Origin: Bacteroidales bacterium
GTDB lineage: Bacteria; Bacteroidota; Bacteroidia; Bacteroidales; UBA10428
Assembly (NCBI GenBank): GCA_016935615.1
Contig: JAFGQO010000188.1
Span: forward strand, 1 to 35,404
Direction: 5' to 3'
DNA length: 35,404 nucleotides
Shown in pieces: positions 8,620 through 17,857 of the stretch (the stretch's first letter is position 1; each line of letters begins with the position of its first letter). The translations under genes and the position numbers were made by a program. Below the pieces are notes generated by a model, which saw nothing but the letters and a program-made list of their open reading frames with translations, did not search any database and was not told the DNA's origin.

Positions 8620-10563
8620 ATGATGAATACAAGCATAAAATGGTACCTGGCTCGTATCGGATCAATGTCTCCACAGGAATTTGTTTACAGACTGAGAATT
8701 GCCTTGGTGAATAAGCTGGCTGAATTTAAGAAAGGCAAGAATTTCAAGAATTGTTACTATACAGGTTATAATACAATATTCAATCCTGATCACATCAATT
8801 ATGATCTGGATATAAGCAGTATCAGACTATTTGATCTGCAAATACCATTAAAGAACAAATACAACTGGCACTTCGATCCCTATTCCAAACTCGAATTTCC
8901 AAAGGTTTTTTCAAAAAAAATCAATACCCGCGGATTTAATAATATGAGCGCAAAGCATGTATGGGAACTGAACAGGATGCAATTCCTGCCACAGATTGCT
9001 CTCAAGTTTCGGGTTACAGGCGACAAGAAATATCTTGATCTGATAAAGGACCTTATGTTATCATGGATAGATGACAATCCCTATATGATAGGAATTAACT
9101 GGTATAGTAATATTGAACTGGGATTGAGGCTCATTAACTGGGCTATTACATGGGATATCCTTGATATACAATCAATAACAGGAAAATCGAAAAGCTTTGA
9201 TCATTTTATAACTCAAAAATGGTTTCCTGTCATATATGCCCATTGCAAACGGATCCGGCAATCACTCTCACGGTTTTCATCTGCCAACAATCACCTGGTT
9301 GCAGAATTGGCCGGACTATTTGTTGCATCCAGTTTCTGGCATTTTAAGGAATCCGGGAAATGGAAAAAATTCAGTAAATCCGAATTGGAGAAAGAAATAA
9401 TCAAGCAACACTCCAAACATGGGATAAACCTTGAAGAAACTTCCGGCTATATTCAATATATTACGGATTTATTTCTCCTTTCCTGGTTTTATGCAGAACG
9501 AACAAGAAACAGTTTTTCAAATCAATACGATGAACGTTTGCGTAATATATTTCATTATATATTTCAACTTATTGATAGTAAAGGGAATCTGATACGATAT
9601 GGCGACGCAGATGACGGACATGCTTTGTTTCTTGAAAATGATGATTATTTGTATAATTTTAAATCATTGCTTACAACGGGATCAATTTTGTTTAACGAAC
9701 CGGTTTTTAAGGGCAAGTGTTCCGGATACGATTGCAGAAATCAACTATTCTTCGGAGAAAAATATCAAGCAGAATTTAACGATGTGGACTCATTAGTGCC
9801 GGCTAATGAAAAATCAAAATTTTATCCGGATGAAGGTCACTTCTTTTTTAGAAAATCTCTGGCAGATAAGGAAATCCTGTTGCATTTCAATGCGGCTTCT
9901 CTTGGCTATCTTTCGATTGCAGCTCATGGTCACGCAGATGCCTTATCGTACGTTCTCCATGTCGATGGTATTCCAATAATTGTTGATTGTGGGACATATA
10001 CAATACATACTCAGCAAGACTTTCGAAAATATTTTAAAGGAACACTGGCCCACAATACCATCAGAGTTGATAACCAGGATCAGGCATTATACAAAGGCCC
10101 GTCTCTCTGGAATGACCATTACAGAACTAAAGTCCTCCATTATAAGCTGAATGAAGTAACAGAAGAAAGCAGGGCAAACCATGATGGTTATCTGAAAAAT
10201 GGGGTTATACATATGCGCAGTATTCGATTCAATAAAGCTGAAAACAAATTTCTAATACAGGATACCCTGAATATTTCGGATGGTAAACTTCATCAGTTTG
10301 AATTGTGTCACCATCTTTCGCCTGATGTTACAATCGAAAGAAAGACTAATAATATACTTTTATTAAAATGTTCGCCTGCAAGAGTTACCGAAATAAGAAC
10401 CGACAAACAATTGAATATTGAATTGATAAAAGGTCAGAGAGATCCAATTCTGGGATATTATTCATCAGGTTTCCACTCCATTCAGGATACAACTGTAATA
10501 TATTCTAAATTTGAATCATCCAAATCAATTGTTATTTATACAGAGATATTCGTCATCGACTAA
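8620..10563 (+). CDS. Heparinase II/III family polysaccharide lyase
   Basis: A 647-residue protein with the two-part heparinase II/III layout: an N-terminal alpha/alpha toroid (to about 370) with SSANNHLVAELAG near 221 and an ETSGYIQY segment near 275, then a beta-sandwich domain with AHGHADALSY near 436 and LAHNTIRVDNQDQ near 477. These Asn, His and Tyr blocks correspond to the catalytic and metal-binding regions of PL12/PL15/PL17-like enzymes, which eliminate next to uronic acid residues. I see no convincing signal peptide; the N-terminus resembles cluster-encoded homologues in exopolysaccharide loci, where the enzyme is thought to process the nascent polymer. It begins a three-gene run with 25- and 16-bp gaps. 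ATG at 8623 is an equally possible start. Confidence 0.87.
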   Translation: MMNTSIKWYLARIGSMSPQEFVYRLRIALVNKLAEFKKGKNFKNCYYTGYNTIFNPDHINYDLDISSIRLFDLQIPLKNKYNWHFDPYSKLEFPKVFSKKINTRGFNNMSAKHVWELNRMQFLPQIALKFRVTGDKKYLDLIKDLMLSWIDDNPYMIGINWYSNIELGLRLINWAITWDILDIQSITGKSKSFDHFITQKWFPVIYAHCKRIRQSLSRFSSANNHLVAELAGLFVASSFWHFKESGKWKKFSKSELEKEIIKQHSKHGINLEETSGYIQYITDLFLLSWFYAERTRNSFSNQYDERLRNIFHYIFQLIDSKGNLIRYGDADDGHALFLENDDYLYNFKSLLTTGSILFNEPVFKGKCSGYDCRNQLFFGEKYQAEFNDVDSLVPANEKSKFYPDEGHFFFRKSLADKEILLHFNAASLGYLSIAAHGHADALSYVLHVDGIPIIVDCGTYTIHTQQDFRKYFKGTLAHNTIRVDNQDQALYKGPSLWNDHYRTKVLHYKLNEVTEESRANHDGYLKNGVIHMRSIRFNKAENKFLIQDTLNISDGKLHQFELCHHLSPDVTIERKTNNILLLKCSPARVTEIRTDKQLNIELIKGQRDPILGYYSSGFHSIQDTTVIYSKFESSKSIVIYTEIFVID

Positions 10564-10588
10564 TGCCTGAAAAAAACTCTTTTTAAAT

Positions 10589-11611
10589 ATGAAAATTTTA
10601 ATAGACCTCTATCATATTCCACAGTTCAACTTTTTTAAGAATACAATACTAAATCTTGACAAAGATGAAGTTGATCTTTGCTGTATCAATCGAGGTCGTT
10701 TAGTAAAAATAATTCAGAAAGAATGCCCGGGCTATAATCTGATTGTATTAGGTGATTATAAACACAATAAAGGTCGGTTTTCCATGTTGTTCAGAATTAT
10801 GATCCCTCGTGTATATGCTCTTCACAGGATGATTCGCCGTAACAAATATGATTTTGTGATCACAGCACACTACCAGGCAAACCTGGCTGCCAAATTAAAC
10901 AGGATTCCGAACATAGCACTCATTGATGACCCGCGTAAAATAGCTTTTGATATTGATAAGTTTTCAACGAACGAGCTATACATACCATGTTTCAGCAATG
11001 ACATACCAAAAACCAGGAAATTTAATGCACTTAAGGAATGGGCATATCTGTCCCCAAAATACTTTAAACCCAATCCTGAAATTTTACACGTTTATTCCTT
11101 AAAGCCAAAAGAATACATATTTATCAGAGAAGTTGATACCAGTACAAGCAATTATCTATCACAGGATAAAGACATAATTTTGCAGCAAGCTGAAAAAATC
11201 AGTGAGTTACCGCAAAAAATCGTGTTATCGCTTGAAAAGAAAATAAATAAACCGCTATATCCAGCGGACTGGATCATACTGGAGGAACCGGTTTCTGATA
11301 TTCATTCCTTGATGTATTATAGCAAACTCGTCATCTCCAGTGGTGATAGTATGGCTCGTGAAGGAAGCATGCTGGGCGTTCAAAGTATCTACTGTGGCGA
11401 AAGAGAAATGCCAGCCAATCATGTCTTAATCGAGAAAGGAATGCTCACAAAAGTACTGCCTGAAAAGCTGATTGATTCCTGCAGGGAAATTTTAATCAAT
11501 GACAAACAATTTATGGATCAGGATAAATTCAGAATTAAGCTTGAAAAGGACTGGGAGGATGTTACAAATTTCCTGATCAATAAAATAAAAATGTATACAA
11601 AACAAATCTAA
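10589..11611 (+). CDS. DUF354-family putative glycosyltransferase (GT-B like)
   Basis: A 340-residue cytosolic protein with no membrane segment. It begins MKILIDLYHIPQFNFFKN, the typical DUF354 opening (an MK-I-hydrophobic-D stretch followed by P.. FFKN), and has the C-terminal block LVISSGDSMAREGSMLGVQSI near 250-270, equivalent to the 'GGGTMNREAALLG' nucleotide-sugar site of GT-B enzymes related to UDP-GlcNAc 2-epimerase and MurG. DUF354 proteins occur in many capsule and archaeal polysaccharide loci, but donor and acceptor are not established. It is 25 bp after the lyase and 16 bp before the dehydrogenase, so co-expressed. Glycosyltransferase is the best reading; epimerase-like activity is possible. 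Confidence 0.72.
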   Translation: MKILIDLYHIPQFNFFKNTILNLDKDEVDLCCINRGRLVKIIQKECPGYNLIVLGDYKHNKGRFSMLFRIMIPRVYALHRMIRRNKYDFVITAHYQANLAAKLNRIPNIALIDDPRKIAFDIDKFSTNELYIPCFSNDIPKTRKFNALKEWAYLSPKYFKPNPEILHVYSLKPKEYIFIREVDTSTSNYLSQDKDIILQQAEKISELPQKIVLSLEKKINKPLYPADWIILEEPVSDIHSLMYYSKLVISSGDSMAREGSMLGVQSIYCGEREMPANHVLIEKGMLTKVLPEKLIDSCREILINDKQFMDQDKFRIKLEKDWEDVTNFLINKIKMYTKQI

Positions 11612-11627
11612 AATAAAACATTTAGTT

Positions 11628-12932
11628 ATGGATATTTCTATCTTCGGATTGGGTTATGTTGGTTGTGTCAGTATCGGATGTCTTGCGGCCAATTCTCATA
11701 AAATCATTGGTGTTGATATTAACAAACACAAAGTTGACCTCATTAACAAGGGCAAACCGACTATCATTGAAGCCGGAATTGATGAATTGATTGCAACCGG
11801 ATCAAAGAAAGGTTTGATTTCAGCAACAAATGATGCACGACAAGCTATTCTCGATACCGATATCTCTTTTATTTGCTCCGGAACGCCTTCATCACCTACC
11901 GGTCATTTGAATTTAAACAGCATATACCATATTGCAACCAATATCAGTCGTGGTATCAAAGAAAAAGATCGCTTTCATATTGTTGTGATACGCAGCACAG
12001 TAATGCCAGGCACAAATAGAAAAGTCGCCGAGATTATTCAAAAGGAAAGCGGAAAAAAACGAAACGAAGATTTTGCCGTTGTTTCAAATCCGGAATTTTT
12101 ACGTGAAGGATCCGCTGTTGCAGATTATAACAATCCTGCCGTGACCGTGTTAGGAAGCGACAGTCCGAAAGCACTGAAAACTATGAATGATCTGTATTCC
12201 TTTATAGATACTACCATTATTGAAACCAGTATTGAAGTTGCTGAAATAATAAAATATATTAATAATTCATTTCATGCACTGAAAATCACGTTTGCCAATG
12301 AAGTTGGAAACATTTGCAAATCATTGAAAATTGACTCTCATGAAGTAATGAGAGTATTCGGTACAGATAATAAATTGAATATCTCCACAGCCTATTTTAA
12401 ACCGGGTTTTGCATATGGCGGATCTTGTTTGCCCAAGGATCTGCAAGGACTCGGTACAATTGCTCATGATGCATACCTGAAAACTCCCCTGTTAAGTTCT
12501 ATACACGAATCGAATGAATACCAGAAAGAAATTGCTTTCCATCTTGTAACCAAATACAACAAACGAAGTATTGGTGTATTAGGCCTGAGTTTCAAAAAAG
12601 GAACCGATGACCTCAGGTACAGTCCTGCTGTTGATCTCGTTGAAAAACTCATAGGAAAAGGGTACACTGTATCGATATATGATAAAAATGTAAATCTTTC
12701 CAATATTACCGGAACAAATAAAGCCTATATCGATGAACATCTCCCTCATTTATCAAGTCTGATAACCGACGACCTTAAAAAAGTGATTCACGAGAATGAA
12801 GTATTGGTAATTACCTACAGAGAACATGAATTTGAAAATCTTATTGCTAATTATCCTGAAAAAATATTTGTGGATTTGGCTAAAGTCACCGAAGATACTA
12901 CACTGATTAATTACGAAGGCATTTGCTGGTAG
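11628..12932 (+). CDS. algD: GDP-mannose/UDP-glucose 6-dehydrogenase, AlgD-like
   Basis: A 434-residue NAD-dependent sugar-nucleotide dehydrogenase that oxidises C6 twice to make a uronic acid donor. The Rossmann start FGLGYVGCVS, the block NPEFLREGSAV near 154, and the catalytic Cys267 in YGGSCLPKD are all present. Resemblance to Pseudomonas AlgD is unusually extended from memory: VSFIC.GTPS, VRSTV.PGT, ANE.GNI.K, LGLSFK.GTDDLR.SP near 318 and even the terminal residues EGICW match, which favours GDP-mannose, yielding GDP-mannuronate, over UDP-glucose. Last gene of the lyase-glycosyltransferase-dehydrogenase run. The superfamily is certain; the GDP-mannose preference is likely but unproven. 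Confidence 0.9.
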   Translation: MDISIFGLGYVGCVSIGCLAANSHKIIGVDINKHKVDLINKGKPTIIEAGIDELIATGSKKGLISATNDARQAILDTDISFICSGTPSSPTGHLNLNSIYHIATNISRGIKEKDRFHIVVIRSTVMPGTNRKVAEIIQKESGKKRNEDFAVVSNPEFLREGSAVADYNNPAVTVLGSDSPKALKTMNDLYSFIDTTIIETSIEVAEIIKYINNSFHALKITFANEVGNICKSLKIDSHEVMRVFGTDNKLNISTAYFKPGFAYGGSCLPKDLQGLGTIAHDAYLKTPLLSSIHESNEYQKEIAFHLVTKYNKRSIGVLGLSFKKGTDDLRYSPAVDLVEKLIGKGYTVSIYDKNVNLSNITGTNKAYIDEHLPHLSSLITDDLKKVIHENEVLVITYREHEFENLIANYPEKIFVDLAKVTEDTTLINYEGICW

Positions 12933-13166
12933 GCTTTTTCATTACTCTTTATGCTTTCATTGTATTATTTCAGGAAATACATGCAAAGAATGAATTGATT
13001 TTCAATAGAAAGACAATATTCTGAATCGGAGTTTCACTCTTTTTCATTGTTTACCTCCGGAGATTGCCAATAGTTGTCATTGAGATTTTTGTTATTAATA
13101 ATTTTTATCCTAATCTTTTGCTTTTTTATTATTAATTAACTTACAATGGATTTAAAGGATAGATCT

Positions 13167-14609
13167 ATGAAAAAAATAATTCTACTGATTATGGTTATGT
13201 CTTTCATAACAGCATATGGCCAGAACAACTGGTATATTGATAATATTATGAAAAACGGTAGTGGTAGTTTTAAAGATCCTTTCAACAATTTTCTCTCAGC
13301 CATGCAGATACTCAGACCCGGAGATACTCTACTAATTATGCCCGGCACCTATTATCTTACATCCTTTATACTTCCGGTAAATTCAGGAAGTGCTTCGAAA
13401 TGGATAACTGTCAAAGCGTATAATCAAAATGACAGACCTGTTCTGAAAACGATTGCTGCAACAAATGCTATTCGAACAATCAACGTCGGATACTATAGAT
13501 GGGAAGGTATTGATATCGACGGTGACTTTTTAAATGGAGTATATCCGTTAATCAACTTACGGGCAGGTACACACCATTTTACATTTTATAACTGCAAATG
13601 GTATGAATCACATACCGACGGATTGGTTATCGAAGAAACCGATTATGTAAAGATTGATAGTTGTGAAATATACTATTGTGTGCATTATAAGGCAGAAGGT
13701 AAAAGGAAAGATGCTCATGGTATAATGTTCAAGAGCGGGAACAAGCTTACTGTCAACAATTGTAATATTCACCACAATTCGGGAGATTGCATACAATCAG
13801 GAACTTCGTTAACTTTTCCAACATGGGATTCGCTTATAATAACCAACAACCATTTATGGTCAGGCATGATCGACACAGTAGTAAATACCATGCCCTCACA
13901 CACATACTGGAGTGAAAATGGCATTGATACAAAGACACCCGATAGTGCAGATATTGCTCAATCTGAAGATCCTGACTGGAGAGCTTATGTCTATATTGAC
14001 AACAATATATTGCATGGATTCAATGGTGATTATGACTGGCCTGCAATAGCCATTAACATGGCGGTGGATGCCACGATTAAGAATACACTTGTATATGAAA
14101 GTGCAATTGCATATCGTTTAATGGGACCCAGTATCATCACATCAACCGGAACAATATCGAAAGGGCCGATTGTGAAAATGATAAATTGTATATCTTACGA
14201 TACCTTCTGGTCAGCCTTGTGGCCTCAAACCAATGTTGATTCATTGAGAATCTGGAATTGTACTTTTGATAATAGCATTGATACACTATGGTGGCCGGGA
14301 ATTCATGTTCGGGCACCTTCCTACTTTGATGACAGGGTGTCGTTCAATAAAGATAATTTCGATATGCGAAATACGATTTTTGTCAATTCAATGCCACCGG
14401 AACTGGCAGGTATTGTGAATAATACTGTATACATAGCTAATCCGGCTGATTTTGTTGATTATGAACATCATAATTATCATTTGGCTGAAACCTCAGGAGC
14501 TGTAAACAGTGGTGTTACAATTCCTGAAGTTACAGTTGATTTTGACTGCAATCCCAGAATTGCAGGAGAATATGATATAGGTGCTTTTGAGAAGCAACAT
14601 GATGAATAA
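13167..14609 (+). CDS. Secreted right-handed beta-helix protein, paralogue 1 (no sorting domain)
   Basis: A 480-residue exported beta-helix protein, first of three tandem paralogues. I chose the ATG at 13167 because it directly begins a signal peptide (MKKIILLIMVMSFITAYG, then QNNWYI); the upstream ATG at 13146 would add seven polar residues. The mature protein has pectate-lyase-like coils with ends typical of DUF1565/choice-of-anchor-Q proteins (CNPRIAGEYDIGAFE). Blocks shared with the paralogues include DAHGIMF, NIHHNSGDCIQSG, SENGIDTKTPD and a W-P-A-I-AINM segment, which probably line one active or sugar-binding face. It stops just after the helix cap, with no Big2 domain and no T9SS C-terminal domain, so it may remain periplasmic. 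Plausible roles are polysaccharide lyase, C5-epimerase or binding protein; substrate unknown. Confidence 0.8.
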   Translation: MKKIILLIMVMSFITAYGQNNWYIDNIMKNGSGSFKDPFNNFLSAMQILRPGDTLLIMPGTYYLTSFILPVNSGSASKWITVKAYNQNDRPVLKTIAATNAIRTINVGYYRWEGIDIDGDFLNGVYPLINLRAGTHHFTFYNCKWYESHTDGLVIEETDYVKIDSCEIYYCVHYKAEGKRKDAHGIMFKSGNKLTVNNCNIHHNSGDCIQSGTSLTFPTWDSLIITNNHLWSGMIDTVVNTMPSHTYWSENGIDTKTPDSADIAQSEDPDWRAYVYIDNNILHGFNGDYDWPAIAINMAVDATIKNTLVYESAIAYRLMGPSIITSTGTISKGPIVKMINCISYDTFWSALWPQTNVDSLRIWNCTFDNSIDTLWWPGIHVRAPSYFDDRVSFNKDNFDMRNTIFVNSMPPELAGIVNNTVYIANPADFVDYEHHNYHLAETSGAVNSGVTIPEVTVDFDCNPRIAGEYDIGAFEKQHDE

Positions 14610-14947
14610 TAATGTTTTTTTTCTGATAAGTTCATTGTATCACCATATACAATGCAATAGTCTATGTTATCAACATTGTTCTATACCTTATTTAAAGACA
14701 GTGGGGTTTAATTGTCAGTATGATTGATTATCAGTAAAGGAAATGTGCAGTTCGGAATTTGCATTATTCTTTCATAATATTTCAAATACTACCAAAGCAC
14801 AAACCTGAATCGCTTTGGTCAAAAAAAAGCAACATTTTTGATTTTTTTACGTATTAATTTCAAGCGGTATGCTATGCATATTGCAACGATTAACTTGGGC
14901 AAGTTAATTGAAAATCAATTAATTACAAAACTACTAAAAAACTAATA
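14610..14947 (+). other. Intergenic region between beta-helix paralogues 1 and 2
   Basis: 338 bp with no credible gene. Shortly after the upstream stop there is a perfect 8-bp inverted repeat (CATTGTAT 14633-14640 / ATACAATG 14647-14654, 6-nt loop) without a following T tract; it could be a weak terminator or mRNA 3'-end stabiliser. Around 14800-14850 the sequence is A/T-rich, but I do not find a convincing Bacteroidota TTTG / TAnnTTTG promoter pair. Two overlapping hairpins near the downstream start are listed separately. Confidence 0.5.
14889..14922 (+). promoter_or_regulatory. Two overlapping, mutually exclusive inverted repeats in the leader of beta-helix paralogue 2
   Basis: The first repeat is ATTAACTTG (14889-14897) / CAAGTTAAT (14900-14908) around GG. 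The second is TTAATTGA (14904-14911) / TCAATTAA (14915-14922) with an AAA loop. They share 14904-14908, so in RNA only one can form at a time, and the second ends 25 bp before the ATG at 14948. As DNA the first could equally be a dimeric regulator's operator. The geometry is seen directly; a regulatory role is inferred and neither stem is followed by a T tract. Confidence 0.35.
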
Positions 14948-17749
14948 ATGAAGTTTAGATGGTTATTTTCAGTTTTACTTATCACAACAACTTGGGCATT
15001 TGGGCAAAACACCTGGTATATTCACAATGGCGGAAGTAACGGTGATGGAAGTCTGAGCAATCCTTTTAATTCCTGGTCAAGCGCTATGAGCGCTTTAAGT
15101 GCAGGCGACACACTCAGGGTAATGCCTGGCACTTATTATCTTACAACGTATATTAATCCCACGAATTCTGGCAATAGTTCAGAACGAATCACTATTAAAG
15201 CTCATGATTTAAGCGCCAAGCCTGTTTTGAAATCAACAGGCACCAATATAATTCGGGCTGCCAGTAGTGTCACACATTATACCTGGGAGGGAATTGATAT
15301 GGACGGGGATTTTAATAATGGGGCAAATCCTTTAATTCAATTGAGAATTGGTTCGGATTATTGGACATTCTACAATTGCAAATGGTATGAATCTCATACT
15401 GATGGTTTAACCGTAACGGAATCGGATCATACTGTGATTGACAGTTGTGAAGTTTATTATTGCGTTAATCATGAAGCTGAGGGAGTAAGAAGAGATGCGC
15501 ATGGCATTATGTTCAGGAGTGGTAATCATATGGTTGTTAACAATTGCAATATTCACCACAATACAGGAGATTGCATACAATCGGGAAGCTCATTAACTTT
15601 TCCGACATGGGATTCTCTGATTATTACGAATAATCATTTATGGTCCGGAATGCTGGATACAGAGGTTAATACTCTTCCTGCAAATACCTACTGGAGTGAA
15701 AATGGCATTGACACAAAGACTCCCGATGCCAATGAGATTGCAAACAGCTCAAATCCAAACTGGAAGGCATATATATACATAGACAACAATGTCTTGCATG
15801 GATTTAACGGAAAACATGACTGGCCGGCTGTTGCTATTAATATGTCAGTAGATGCCACCATCAAGAACACAATAGTTTACGAAAGCGCTATAGCTTTCAG
15901 ATTGATGGGAGCTGATATTATCGCACAAACAGGAACAATGTCCGGACCACCACTTGTTACTATGTGGAACTGCATAACATACAACACGTTTTGGTCTTCA
16001 GTATGGATTGAAGATGATTTGGATGATGTGAAAATTTGGAACTGCACTTTTGACAATAGTATAGATACCTTATGGTGGCCGGGAATTCATGAACGGGCAC
16101 CTTCTTATTTTGAAGCCAGAACAAACATCGGGGATGACTTTGATATGCGAAATTGTATTTTTATAGATTCAGTACCTCCTGAATTGAATGGTCTTGTGGG
16201 CAACACTGTATACACTGCCAGTCCTGCTGATTTTACAGATTATGAAAACCATGATTATCATTTGGCATTTAATTCAGGCGCTGTGAATACAGGTGTTAAT
16301 ATTTCTGAAGTTGAGACCGATATTGAAGGCAATCCAAGAATTTCTGACCATTACGACATCGGCGCTTATGAAGCCGATTTTTCCGGCCCTCCCGTTTATG
16401 TTACCGATATAAATATTAGTTCTCAGAATGGTTCTGCAATCATAGAAAGACCAGGTGAAACTTTACAATTAACAGCATCGGTTCTGCCAACAAATGCAAC
16501 ACTAAAAACAGTAACCTGGTCAGTTATCAATGGTTCAGGAGAAGCTACAATCAGTACATCAGGGCTGGTTTCATCTGTTACTCCCGGAATTGTCACCGCA
16601 AGAGCAACAGCAAATGATGGATCCGGTATATACGATAATTTTGAAATTACTTTACAGGATCCACCTGTGTTAGTATCGGAAATAATTATTACAGCTTCAG
16701 GTGGTGCTACATCCATTGATCTGCCGGGAGAGTCATTGCAATTGACAGCATCAGTACTTCCATCAAATGCAGCAAATAAATCTATCACCTGGTCAATGAT
16801 TAATGGTAGCGGAGAAGCTACAGTCAGTACATCAGGACTTGTTACTGCCATTTCATCAGGAACGGTAACTGCAAGGGCAACAGCAAATGACGGATCTGGT
16901 ACCTATGGCAATTATTCCATAACCATTTTGACTCCGGAATACGCCGTAGCCAGTATCAATGTTACATCAGCCGGTGGGTCATCCACTATAGATTCTCCCG
17001 GCGGAACATTGCAATTAATTGCCAATATCCTGCCTGTAAATGCTGCCAACCAGAGTGTAACATGGTTAATGATGAACGAAAGTGGTGAAGCTACAATTGA
17101 TCCTTCAGGACTTGTTACTGCAGTTTCTGCAGGAACTGTAACCGCAAGAGCAAAAGCCAATGACGGATCCGGCATCTTTGATGATTTCACAATTACAATT
17201 CTGGATGCGATAATCTCTATTGAGAGTATCTATATATCTGTTGCAGAAGGATTGGAACCTGAAGTTGCGGTTGAACAAACCCTGCAGCTCCAGGCCGAAA
17301 TTTATCCTGCCAATGCAACAAATAAAACGGTAACATGGTCAATAAAAGAACATTCAGGAAAAGCTTCGATTGATGTCAATGGCCTTGTAACCGGTGAAGT
17401 TGCCGGAACTGTAACAGCTGTTGCTCTGGCCAATGACGGCACTTCGGAATATGATTATCTGGCACTAACCGTTTTAAGTCCGAATTCAGTGATTGATCCT
17501 GGTTCTGACAGTTGGGAGGCAGGCATCATAATCAATTATTCATATCCTTATCTGAGTGTTCGGTTTGAAAATCCGGATGAATCTTATCAAAGTGTATCTC
17601 TGTATACTATGAATGGTGTATTGCTATTAAAACAAGATCTTCATTCAGATGACTTTGAATACGAAGTATCAGGTTTTCAACCGGGATTATATTTTCTTGA
17701 AATAAGAGGAGAAATCCACAGGAAAATTTCTAAAATTGTTATATACTAA
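14948..17749 (+). CDS. Secreted beta-helix protein, paralogue 2, with four Big2 domains and T9SS sorting domain
   Basis: A 933-residue exported protein. The signal peptide is about residues 1-20 (MKFRWLFSVLLITTTWAFG, then Q). The beta-helix covers about 21-478 and shares all conserved blocks with its neighbours (DAHGIMF, NIHHN.GDCIQSG, ENGIDTKTPD, RLMG), capped by GNPRISDHYDIGAYE. Four Big2 bacterial Ig-like domains follow (about 483-845), each with a SGLV..V..G.VTA.A.ANDG signature. The last roughly 80 residues form a T9SS type A sorting domain (VSLYTMNGVLL, then GLYFLEIRG and a basic end), so the protein is expected on the cell surface or in the medium. The Big2 stalk probably holds the helix away from the cell. 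The terminator at 17817 ends this transcript. Enzyme activity is unproven. Confidence 0.85.
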   Translation: MKFRWLFSVLLITTTWAFGQNTWYIHNGGSNGDGSLSNPFNSWSSAMSALSAGDTLRVMPGTYYLTTYINPTNSGNSSERITIKAHDLSAKPVLKSTGTNIIRAASSVTHYTWEGIDMDGDFNNGANPLIQLRIGSDYWTFYNCKWYESHTDGLTVTESDHTVIDSCEVYYCVNHEAEGVRRDAHGIMFRSGNHMVVNNCNIHHNTGDCIQSGSSLTFPTWDSLIITNNHLWSGMLDTEVNTLPANTYWSENGIDTKTPDANEIANSSNPNWKAYIYIDNNVLHGFNGKHDWPAVAINMSVDATIKNTIVYESAIAFRLMGADIIAQTGTMSGPPLVTMWNCITYNTFWSSVWIEDDLDDVKIWNCTFDNSIDTLWWPGIHERAPSYFEARTNIGDDFDMRNCIFIDSVPPELNGLVGNTVYTASPADFTDYENHDYHLAFNSGAVNTGVNISEVETDIEGNPRISDHYDIGAYEADFSGPPVYVTDINISSQNGSAIIERPGETLQLTASVLPTNATLKTVTWSVINGSGEATISTSGLVSSVTPGIVTARATANDGSGIYDNFEITLQDPPVLVSEIIITASGGATSIDLPGESLQLTASVLPSNAANKSITWSMINGSGEATVSTSGLVTAISSGTVTARATANDGSGTYGNYSITILTPEYAVASINVTSAGGSSTIDSPGGTLQLIANILPVNAANQSVTWLMMNESGEATIDPSGLVTAVSAGTVTARAKANDGSGIFDDFTITILDAIISIESIYISVAEGLEPEVAVEQTLQLQAEIYPANATNKTVTWSIKEHSGKASIDVNGLVTGEVAGTVTAVALANDGTSEYDYLALTVLSPNSVIDPGSDSWEAGIIINYSYPYLSVRFENPDESYQSVSLYTMNGVLLLKQDLHSDDFEYEVSGFQPGLYFLEIRGEIHRKISKIVIY
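16394..17481 (+). repeat. Four tandem Big2-encoding repeats
   Basis: Four in-frame units of about 270 bp, starting near 16394, 16666, 16939 and 17209, each encoding a roughly 90-residue Big2 domain. Units 1-3 are clearly similar at nucleotide level, with near-identical stretches around the ANDGSG codons; unit 4 is more diverged. The single Big2 unit in paralogue 3 (about 19588-19855) is closest to units 1 and 2. Such repeats can expand or contract by recombination. Confidence 0.8.
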
Positions 17750-17816
17750 GATGAAATGCAAACATACAAGCCTATTGAGATAAAGCAAAATCGATATACC
17801 TAAAAACAAGAAATGG

Positions 17817-17857
17817 AACTGGAATACAATATTCTCTATTGTATTCCAGTTTTTTCT
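17817..17857 (+). terminator. Strong intrinsic terminator after beta-helix paralogue 2
   Basis: A perfect 15-bp stem: AACTGGAATACAATA (17817-17831) pairs with TATTGTATTCCAGTT (17837-17851) over a 5-nt loop TTCTC, followed directly by a T-rich run interrupted by one C. It lies 68 bp after the stop at 17749 and should separate paralogue 2 from paralogue 3. Confidence 0.85.

Noticed and set aside
13146-13166. Upstream ATG of beta-helix paralogue 1
   Set aside because: It adds seven polar residues before a normal signal peptide, whereas both paralogues begin directly with the signal peptide.
16423-17190. Long antisense ORFs (142 and 92 codons) opposite the Big2 repeats
   Set aside because: They mirror the codon periodicity of the repeated Big2 coding sequence on the other strand; no motif or start context supports them.
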